DNA of 7,048 nt from Candidatus Mediterraneibacter stercorigallinarum (GTDB taxonomy: Bacteria > Bacillota > Clostridia > Lachnospirales > Lachnospiraceae): NCBI GenBank assembly GCA_019116185.1, contig DXCD01000169.1, positions 1-7,048 of the forward strand. Reading direction: 5' to 3'. Under the pieces are notes generated by a model. It did not search any database. It worked only from the letters and a program-made list of their open reading frames with translations, and was not told the DNA's origin. The position numbers were made by a program, and so were the translations under genes. Positions 1 through 5,092 of the stretch are shown here, one piece after another. Position 1 is the first letter of the stretch, and each line of letters begins with the position of its first letter.

Positions 1-2
1 CA

Positions 3-46
3 TTTATTAGTATTTTTAAAAAATATTTATTATTTATACTAATAAA
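3..46. repeat. AT-rich 11-bp inverted repeat at window edge
   Basis: The arms TTTATTAGTAT (3-13) and ATACTAATAAA (36-46) are exact reverse complements, separated by 22 bases of pure A/T that themselves contain TTTTTAAAAA. The repeat lies just past the end of trmL. The right arm overlaps the U-tract of the predicted terminator. Stems made almost only of A/T pairs are weak in RNA, so a DNA-level site or chance in AT-rich sequence are both possible. What lies beyond base 1 is not visible. Confidence 0.4.
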
Positions 47-70
47 AAGAACCTGATCACCAATTCAGGT
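42..70 (-). terminator. Rho-independent terminator candidate after trmL
   Basis: Read on the minus strand, ACCTGA (70-65) pairs with TCAGGT (56-51) around an 8-base loop, followed directly by TCTTTTTATT (50-41). The stem is only 6 bp and of moderate strength, but the U-tract is good and the position, at the end of seven co-oriented genes, is right. The trmL stop codon sits inside the loop, so a terminating ribosome would cover the hairpin; such overlaps are known in compact genomes. Confidence 0.5.
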
Positions 71-548
71 GATGCAGGTCCCCTTCTAATTCCATCCCCT
101 TAAAACCATTCTGCCGCAGCGCCTCATACAGCACAATGGCAGCCGAATTGCCCAGGTTCAGCGACCGGATCTCCCCCATCATGGGAATCCTCACGCAGTT
201 TTCTTTATTCTCCACAAGGATCTCTTCCGGGATCCCCGCGCTCTCCTTCCCGAACATAATAAAACTGTCCGGCTCATAGGAAACTTCTGTATATACTTTC
301 CGCGCTTTTGTCGTTGCCATATAGATCTTCGCCCCGGGATTTTTATCAAGGAAATCCGAATAATCGATATATGTGGTCACATCCAGGTCCTTCCAGTAAT
401 CCATCCCCGCGCGTTTCAGTGCCTTTTCCGAGAGACTGAACCCCAGCGGCTCGATCAGGTGCAGCCTCGCCCCGGCCGCCACGCAGGTCCGCCCGATATT
501 CCCCGTGTTCGCCGGGATCTCCGGCTCAAGGAGTACAATATTCAGCAT
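57..548 (-). CDS. trmL: tRNA (cytidine(34)-2'-O)-methyltransferase TrmL
   Basis: SPOUT-family methyltransferase that uses S-adenosylmethionine to 2'-O-methylate the wobble nucleotide 34 of tRNA-Leu isoacceptors in the cytoplasm; the family acts as a dimer. Counted from the ATG at 548 (163 residues, normal for the family), the three SPOUT motifs are visible: NTGNIGRTC (14-22) with Arg20, FGKESAGIPEE (99-109) with Glu102 in the trefoil-knot SAM site, and RSLNLGNSAAIVLYEALRQ (128-146). The ending LHHLNW is also typical. The open frame continues upstream to a GTG at 569, which would overlap the aminotransferase stop as GTGA and add seven residues (MKGRTSD). I prefer the ATG because family members begin at M-(L)NIVL and a GGGCGGA stretch lies 8 bases upstream; the GTG remains possible because of the coupling overlap. 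Motif 3 has Gly133 where I recall Ser (NLSNS) in most homologues. It is last in the array and followed by a probable terminator. Confidence 0.93.
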   Translation of the reverse strand: MLNIVLLEPEIPANTGNIGRTCVAAGARLHLIEPLGFSLSEKALKRAGMDYWKDLDVTTYIDYSDFLDKNPGAKIYMATTKARKVYTEVSYEPDSFIMFGKESAGIPEEILVENKENCVRIPMMGEIRSLNLGNSAAIVLYEALRQNGFKGMELEGDLHHLNW

Positions 549-565
549 ATCCGATGTCCGCCCTT

Positions 566-1738
566 TCACTCTCGTTCATTTCTGAGTTTCTGGATAAAGT
601 GTCCCAGACGCCCCAGCGCTTCCTTCAGGTCTTCCAGCGAATATGCATAGGAAATCCGCAGGAATCCTTCCCCGCATCCGCCAAACGCAGTGCCCGGCAC
701 AACCGCCACCTTTTCTTCCTCCAGAAGCCTTGTGGCAAACTCTTCTGACGACATATGAAATTCCTGAATGCTGGGGAATACATAAAACGCGCCGAACGGT
801 TCAAAGCATTCCAGCCCCATCCTTGCGAACTCATGCATGAGGAACCGTCTTCTCTGGTCATAGGACTTTCTCATCTCCGCCACTTCATCCTCACAGTTTC
901 TCAAGCCCTCGACCGCCGCGTACTGGCTGGTGGTTGGCGCGCACATGATCGCAAACTGATGAAGTTTCGTCATCTGCTCGATGAGCACCTCCGGGCCGCA
1001 GCAGTATCCCAGGCGCCAGCCCGTCATGGCAAATCCTTTGGAGAATCCGTTGATCACAAGCGTCCGCTCCCTCATTCCCGGAAGGGAAGCAATGGACACA
1101 TGCTCCGTCTTATAAGTAAGTTCTGAGTATATCTCGTCTGACATTACAAAGAGATCATGTTCCTTTACGAATTCCGCCACAGGCTCCAGGTCTTCCTTTG
1201 TCATAATGGACCCTGTCGGATTATTCGGGAACGGCATGATCAGGACTTTTGTCTTCGGAGTGGTATATTTCTCCAGATCTTCCACTGTCAGCTTGAACTC
1301 ATTCTCATACTGAAGGGGCACGACCACCGGATTCCCGTCCGCCATAATCGTACACGGCAGATATGACACATAGCTTGGCTGCGGGATCAGCACTTCGTCC
1401 CCCGGATCAAGCATGCAGCGCAGCCCGATATCAATCGCCTCGCTTCCGCCGACCGTGATCAGCGTCTCTTTAAGCGGGTCATAAGTGACATGGATTTTCC
1501 GTTCCAGATAACGGCAGATCTCCTCCCGCAGTTCTTTCAGCCCTGCATTGGATGTATAAAATGTCTTTCCTCTCTCCAGAGAGAAGATGCCTTCCTCGCG
1601 GATCCGCCACGGCGTGTCAAAGTCAGGCTCGCCCACGCCGAGGGAAATCGCGTCCTTCATCTCGTTTGCCACATCGAAGAATTTACGGATCCCGGAAGGC
1701 TGTATATCAACGATTTTCTTTGATAATGGATTTCTCAT
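566..1738 (-). CDS. class I/II pyridoxal-phosphate aminotransferase
   Basis: Cytosolic fold-type I aminotransferase moving an amino group between an amino acid and a 2-oxo acid. The 390-residue length is normal. Visible signatures: SLGVGEPDFDTP (32-43) near the N-terminus; Tyr61 in FYTSNAG; VGGSEAI (96-102) for phosphate binding; PNNPTG (171-176) with the cofactor-ring Asn173; SDEIY (200-204) with Asp201 that pairs with the pyridine nitrogen and Tyr204; GFSKGFAMTGWRLGY (231-245) with the Schiff-base Lys234; and FLRISYA (359-365) with Arg361 for the substrate carboxylate. This is the Iγ-like group that includes Bacillus PatA and thermophile aspartate aminotransferases; aspartate, aromatic amino acids, alanine or an N-acetylated diamine are all possible substrates and the sequence does not decide. 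It starts one base inside the Lrp gene (TAATG) with a modest GGTGA site 7 bases upstream, so translation is probably coupled to the regulator, suggesting an amino-acid-responsive pair. Confidence 0.95.
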   Translation of the reverse strand: MRNPLSKKIVDIQPSGIRKFFDVANEMKDAISLGVGEPDFDTPWRIREEGIFSLERGKTFYTSNAGLKELREEICRYLERKIHVTYDPLKETLITVGGSEAIDIGLRCMLDPGDEVLIPQPSYVSYLPCTIMADGNPVVVPLQYENEFKLTVEDLEKYTTPKTKVLIMPFPNNPTGSIMTKEDLEPVAEFVKEHDLFVMSDEIYSELTYKTEHVSIASLPGMRERTLVINGFSKGFAMTGWRLGYCCGPEVLIEQMTKLHQFAIMCAPTTSQYAAVEGLRNCEDEVAEMRKSYDQRRRFLMHEFARMGLECFEPFGAFYVFPSIQEFHMSSEEFATRLLEEEKVAVVPGTAFGGCGEGFLRISYAYSLEDLKEALGRLGHFIQKLRNERE

Positions 1739-2241
1739 TACAGCGTCACCGGTATCCTTTCCGACTCTTTCTTCGTCACCATGATAGTGCCGTGGTCTTT
1801 ATATTTCTTCAGAATAAAATGTGTTGCAGTGCTTAATACCCCGTCCAGCGGAGACAGCTTCTCCGACACGAAACGCGACACCTCTTTCAGCGTCTTGCCT
1901 TCCAGTGTCACGAGCAGGTCATAGCTGCCTGAGATCAGATAGACCGCATACACTTCCGGATAATTATACAGCCTCTCTGCGATCCTGTCGAACCCGCGGT
2001 CTCTCTGCGGTGTCACGCGCACCTCGATCAGTGCTGTCACCATCTCTACGCCGGCTTTATCCCAGTCGATCAGCGTGTGGTATCCGCAGATGATTTTCTC
2101 CTTCTCCATCTCTGCCATTTCATTTGCCACATCTGTCTCTTCTACGCCCAGCAGAACCGCCAGTTCTCCCAGATCAACCCGGCTGTGCTTTTCAATGTAT
2201 TTGAGGATCTCAATCCTCAGCGCTTCTTTCTTTTCGCTCAT
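1738..2241 (-). CDS. Lrp/AsnC-family transcriptional regulator
   Basis: Amino-acid-responsive DNA-binding protein of 167 residues, normal for the family. An N-terminal winged helix-turn-helix spans about residues 8-55 (the helices around DLGELAVLLGVEETDVANEM). A C-terminal RAM (AsnC) ligand-binding and oligomerisation domain spans about 65-145, with the typical GSYDLLVTLEG turn (105-115) and the STATHFILKKYK ending. A lysine/glutamate-rich tail follows. The ATG at 2241 is well supported by AGGAGG (2254-2249) 7 bases upstream. Its stop overlaps the start of the aminotransferase gene, the classical arrangement in which such a regulator controls an adjacent amino-acid enzyme, and often itself. 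A palindrome just upstream could be its own operator. The effector amino acid cannot be read from the sequence. Confidence 0.93.
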   Translation of the reverse strand: MSEKKEALRIEILKYIEKHSRVDLGELAVLLGVEETDVANEMAEMEKEKIICGYHTLIDWDKAGVEMVTALIEVRVTPQRDRGFDRIAERLYNYPEVYAVYLISGSYDLLVTLEGKTLKEVSRFVSEKLSPLDGVLSTATHFILKKYKDHGTIMVTKKESERIPVTL

Positions 2242-2263
2242 GTCATTTCCTCCTGCTTTCTGT

Positions 2264-2292
2264 TCTATAATGAATTTATATATTTGTCCTGT
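2264..2292 (-). promoter_or_regulatory. possible Lrp operator and internal promoter
   Basis: The 69-base gap between the AIR-synthase-like stop and the Lrp gene contains TATAATGAATTTATA (2266-2280), a palindrome with five exact pairs around a 5-base centre. Its 15-base length matches that of classical Lrp boxes. On the minus strand TATAGA (2269-2264) could be a -10 element lying inside the palindrome, giving a start near 2257. The -35 position (ACAGGA, 2292-2287) is poor, so a promoter here is weakly supported. If real, bound regulator would cover the -10, which suggests autoregulation of the Lrp-aminotransferase-trmL half. Confidence 0.33.
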
Positions 2293-2310
2293 TTCCGCCT
2301 GCGCCCGGCG

Positions 2311-3375
2311 TCACTTTGCAGCCATCTGTCCGTGCCGTCCCGCCTGCCAGAGCGCCAGCTCGTCCGGCGCAGGCCTGTCCAGATACCTTATCTCTTCTCC
2401 GCTTGTGATCACCCGCGCGTTCTGCGCTTTTGTGACCCCAAGCCTTCCGGCTCGCGCCCCCGCCTTCTCCAGGATTTCTATCACTGCCTGGGCATCCTCC
2501 GTGACAATGAGAAAACTTCCGGCAGACGCCATCTGATAGGGATTCAGCCGGTAGAACTCGCAGATCTCCACAGTCTCCTGCCGGATGCTGATCGCCTGCA
2601 TATCTGTCTCCAGCCCGGTATGAAGGATCTCTGACAGTTCCCACAGGGCAGCCAGTATCCCGCCGCTTCCCGCCTGACAGACCGCCGTGACCCGCGGCTG
2701 CGCATCGCTGTCTTTAAAGAGCGAGAGTATCTGTTCCGGCGTCACCAGTTCCCTCGTAAGTCCTGCTGCCTGTTCAAGAAATATCGAGACAAATCTTGTC
2801 CCGAGTTCTTCCCGGGCTTCATCCAGAACGCGCAGCATACCCTCCAGCCCGGCATACCCGCAGTACACGATCTCCTGCTCCGGCGCGGCATGCAGTTTCT
2901 CCTGCTGCTCTTGAACAAAGGCTTTCGGCTGATTCAAGCCTGTTTCCTGCATTTCACTTCTTCCTGCCGCTGTGACAGAGACGATCATCTGCCCCGCCGC
3001 GCAGACCGTCTCCCCCTGAAGGGAAGTCACCTGCATAGCCATCCGGCTGCATGCGTCTTCCACCCCCGCTGTGATCTCTCTTAATTCCTCTTCTTCCGCT
3101 CCTGGCGGAAAAAGAATCCTCACAGATACACAGGACGGGCAGACGCCTTTTGCCGCCAGATCTCCTGCCGCCTTAAGGACTGCATAATAACCGGTCCGCG
3201 CGGAGCTTCCGGATGCGCAGGCATCTGCCCACAGGAAAGCATCCCCGTCCCTGCCCGCAAGGCCGGATACATTTTCCCATGGAGAGGGCGCAAAAAGCGC
3301 GTCCTCTCCTCTCTTATGCAGTTGTCTCCTGACCGAGCGCTGCCATGCGGTCTGTGTCAGCCTGCCATACCTCAT
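2311..3375 (-). CDS. divergent AIR-synthase-like (PurM/HypE/ThiL superfamily) protein
   Basis: A 354-residue cytosolic protein of the superfamily that includes PurM, ThiL, SelD and HypE, which normally bind ATP or another nucleotide with Mg2+. The N-terminal half keeps AAGDLAAKGVCP (69-80), matching the xNDLAAxGAxP signature with Asn replaced by Gly71. The C-terminal PurM-like half keeps GSGGILAALWELSE (236-249), the segment RLNPYQMASAGSFLI (276-290) and the closing PAPDELALW (335-343). Compared with the ordinary clostridial form as I remember it, the glycine/acidic motif GEDCA reads WENVS (33-37) and GGHTEVT reads SLQGETV (118-124), while Asp51, Asp72 and Glu122 remain. Reading frame and codon use look intact, so this is a diverged protein, not a pseudogene. 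The ATG at 3375 has GGAGG (3392-3388) 12 bases upstream, a longer gap than usual. It follows the VanW gene by 17 bases and is surely co-transcribed. Substrate unknown; ThiL, PurM or HypE activity should not be assumed. Confidence 0.82.
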   Translation of the reverse strand: MRYGRLTQTAWQRSVRRQLHKRGEDALFAPSPWENVSGLAGRDGDAFLWADACASGSSARTGYYAVLKAAGDLAAKGVCPSCVSVRILFPPGAEEEELREITAGVEDACSRMAMQVTSLQGETVCAAGQMIVSVTAAGRSEMQETGLNQPKAFVQEQQEKLHAAPEQEIVYCGYAGLEGMLRVLDEAREELGTRFVSIFLEQAAGLTRELVTPEQILSLFKDSDAQPRVTAVCQAGSGGILAALWELSEILHTGLETDMQAISIRQETVEICEFYRLNPYQMASAGSFLIVTEDAQAVIEILEKAGARAGRLGVTKAQNARVITSGEEIRYLDRPAPDELALWQAGRHGQMAAK

Positions 3376-3392
3376 TTATTTTCACTGCCTCC

Positions 3393-4994
3393 CTAATTCT
3401 CTCCGCCGGCACTCCCGCCGCCGGAGCTTTCTTCTCCTGAGTCCTCTGGCTCCTGCGTTTCACCTGCCGAGACCTCTGCGATCACCGCGTTGATCTGAGC
3501 CTCGTCCTGGGTCTCGATCGCCGCGTTGATCTTTGCAGACGCTTCCTCGCTCTCCGAGAACGTCCCCACGGCAACGGTCTTTCCGGATGCAAGATAAGTA
3601 CTGTAATTCACTGCCTCCCTGCTCACTTCCGCCCCGTCCTCACAGACAACCTTCCAGAGCTGCGCTTTCAGACCTGTGTGACCGTTATCCCGTGTATACA
3701 TTGTACCAATGGGATCTTCGGTCGCCACGTATCTCGTCTCATCCGATTCCACGGTCTCCAGTGATTCGCTGATATATTCGACTGTGCGTCCTTCCGGCCG
3801 CACTTCCTTTCCATAAATGTTAAATGTAATATTCCCTTCAGAGAGCACGGCTTCAATATAGACCGGCGTCTCCATATTATTGCGGAATTTCAGATCTTTT
3901 ACGTCATCTGCGATCGCCGCGTCCATGGATGGTTCTACATAAGATACCAGCATGGAATGCTCATACCGCTCTGTGATCTCAAGCTCTGCCATCAGAAGCG
4001 CATTATAAAGCGTGGTTGATACCTGGCAGATCCCTCCGCCCATAGACTCTACAACCTCATTATTCTCATAAGAAGCTGCCATGGCATACCCGTTCTCTTC
4101 TGTGTACGGCGCCATCAGGTCATCCGCAGAGACCTCTTCGCCGGGCCGGACCAGAGTGCCGTCAATGTGGTTTGCTCCCGACTCCACATTCATGGTCCTG
4201 CCATCATCACTTTCCCCGTAATAGGTGGTAAATGTGCCCAGCACGTCTTTGATGCCTTCCAGGTCTTCTGCTTTGATATCCGCCTCCGCCTCTTCGGTCT
4301 TCACGGACACTGTATTGTCCTTTTCCCCTTGATCCTCAGCGATAAAGCTGTTTATATTGGCCACTGTTTTTTTGACGTCTATCTTTTCTCCCGGAACATC
4401 CTCTTCAATCAGAGTCTCGCCGCCGCGCTGTGTCAGCTTTGCGTCTGTCGGCCGGATCAGAAGGGCACCAAGCTTTTCTTCAAGAACAGCCCCCGCTGAT
4501 TCTGCCGTCACTTCATACCGGATGGAGAATTCTTTCTTATTTTCATTCTTCTCTGCACTTTTCAAAATCTTATAGCAGGTGATCGGATTGCCTTCTTTCC
4601 CGTAATCAAGGGCATCCCGAATCGCGGAATCAAGATCCGCCACGGACATGCCGAACTCTGTCAGCGCCGCCTCCGCGCTGCGCGCTCCATCCAATTTAAG
4701 CACAATCCTCTGAGATGCATATTCTTCTGCCGACTTCTTGACAGCTGCTTCTGCCTGGGCCGCATTCATACCGGAGACATCTGTCCCGCCGATGGAGACG
4801 CCGGAGATAATAATATCCGGATCATATTTGGAGATCGTCATATGGAACATCACATTGATCCCTATAATCACCAGAAGCGCGCAGAATACCAGCCCCGCGA
4901 TGAGCAGGACCGTCTTTCTGTTCTGTTCTCTTTTCCCCTGCTTTTTTCTTTTTCTGTCTTCCGCCACGCTTACACTCTCCCGCGCATCCCTCAT
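3393..4994 (-). CDS. membrane-anchored VanW-domain protein with peptidoglycan-binding-like N-terminal region
   Basis: A 533-residue protein with a basic cytoplasmic N-terminus (RKRKKQGKREQNRK, 14-27) and one membrane span at about 29-49, then a long extracytoplasmic part. Residues about 75-245 resemble the PG_binding_4 type domain commonly found before VanW or L,D-transpeptidase domains. Residues about 252-395 are a VanW domain with its hallmark GGGICQVSTTLYNALL (319-334), followed by YEHS (344-347) and DLKFRNN (367-373). About 400-478 looks like a G5-type beta module. The final 55 residues are Ala/Glu/Gln, then acidic and Ser/Gly-rich, probably disordered. VanW is named for vancomycin-resistance clusters but its biochemical role is unknown; a cell-wall location is the safe statement, and nothing here suggests resistance. 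The ATG overlaps the preceding micropeptide as ATGA and lacks a clear ribosome binding site, implying coupling. An alternative GTG at 4967 has GGGAG 9 bases upstream and would drop nine residues. Confidence 0.92.
   Translation of the reverse strand: MRDARESVSVAEDRKRKKQGKREQNRKTVLLIAGLVFCALLVIIGINVMFHMTISKYDPDIIISGVSIGGTDVSGMNAAQAEAAVKKSAEEYASQRIVLKLDGARSAEAALTEFGMSVADLDSAIRDALDYGKEGNPITCYKILKSAEKNENKKEFSIRYEVTAESAGAVLEEKLGALLIRPTDAKLTQRGGETLIEEDVPGEKIDVKKTVANINSFIAEDQGEKDNTVSVKTEEAEADIKAEDLEGIKDVLGTFTTYYGESDDGRTMNVESGANHIDGTLVRPGEEVSADDLMAPYTEENGYAMAASYENNEVVESMGGGICQVSTTLYNALLMAELEITERYEHSMLVSYVEPSMDAAIADDVKDLKFRNNMETPVYIEAVLSEGNITFNIYGKEVRPEGRTVEYISESLETVESDETRYVATEDPIGTMYTRDNGHTGLKAQLWKVVCEDGAEVSREAVNYSTYLASGKTVAVGTFSESEEASAKINAAIETQDEAQINAVIAEVSAGETQEPEDSGEESSGGGSAGGEN
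3485..3532 (-). repeat. in-frame 12-bp direct repeat in the VanW-protein tail
   Basis: CCGCGTTGATCT occurs at 3485-3496 and again at 3521-3532, 36 bases (12 codons) apart, within the VanW-protein gene. It yields the related peptide units KINAAI and QINAVI (residues 488-505). The spacing keeps the reading frame, so this looks like a diverged 12-codon duplication in the flexible C-terminal tail. Confidence 0.6.
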
Positions 4995-5092
4995 GCGATA
5001 TAAGGCAGCACCATGGTCAGCACCATGGCCGCCACAACTACAATAATGATAATAGATATGATACGCCTTACCCTTTTATCATAAAAATTCAT
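4991..5092 (-). CDS. 33-residue single-span membrane micropeptide
   Basis: A short gene that conventional minimum-length cut-offs would miss. It begins MNFYDKRVRR, then residues 11-32 are almost wholly hydrophobic (Ile, Val, Ala, Met, Leu, with one Ser, one Thr and a late Pro-Tyr) and it ends in Ala33. The positive N-terminus predicts an N-in, single-span inner-membrane protein with virtually no outside part. Support for translation is strong. Its ATG overlaps the radical SAM stop as ATGA (5092-5089), it has AAAGGAG 8 bases upstream, and its own TGA overlaps the VanW start as ATGA (4994-4991), so VanW translation probably depends on ribosomes finishing it. I do not recognise a family with certainty. 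The architecture (basic start plus one helix, about 30 residues) resembles small Firmicutes membrane proteins such as Prli42 or DUF4044, but no homology is claimed. A partner role for the adjacent membrane VanW protein is an inference from position. Confidence 0.8.
   Translation of the reverse strand: MNFYDKRVRRIISIIIIVVVAAMVLTMVLPYIA
5006..5028 (-). repeat. 12-bp-period tandem repeat inside the micropeptide gene
   Basis: CAGCACCATGG is present at 5006-5016 and again at 5018-5028, a period of 12 bases (four codons). It encodes the repeated Met-Val-Leu steps in the membrane helix of the micropeptide (AMVLTMVL). The in-frame period suggests a four-codon duplication that lengthened the helix, though two copies this short may also be chance in a Val/Met-rich helix. 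Confidence 0.5.

Noticed and set aside
1..3. ATG on the minus strand at the window edge as the start of another gene
   Set aside because: No ribosome binding site in the AT-only sequence before it and nothing beyond is visible.
755..1126. Plus-strand open frame of 123 codons
   Set aside because: Antisense to the clearly conserved aminotransferase; no domain and no supporting signals.
2281..2313. Terminator between the AIR-synthase-like and Lrp genes
   Set aside because: The GC-rich CGCCGGGCGCAGGCG stretch gives only a 4-bp CGCC/GGCG stem and no run of U follows it.
2077..2634. Plus-strand open frame of 185 codons
   Set aside because: It lies opposite the start of the Lrp gene and the end of the AIR-synthase-like gene, has a composition (Cys, Leu, Arg, Pro, Ser) typical of antisense shadows, and shows no recognisable domain.
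3393..4994. Glycopeptide-resistance cluster suggested by the VanW domain
   Set aside because: No VanA/B-type ligase, VanH, VanX or VanRS gene is near; VanW-domain proteins are common in Clostridia without resistance.
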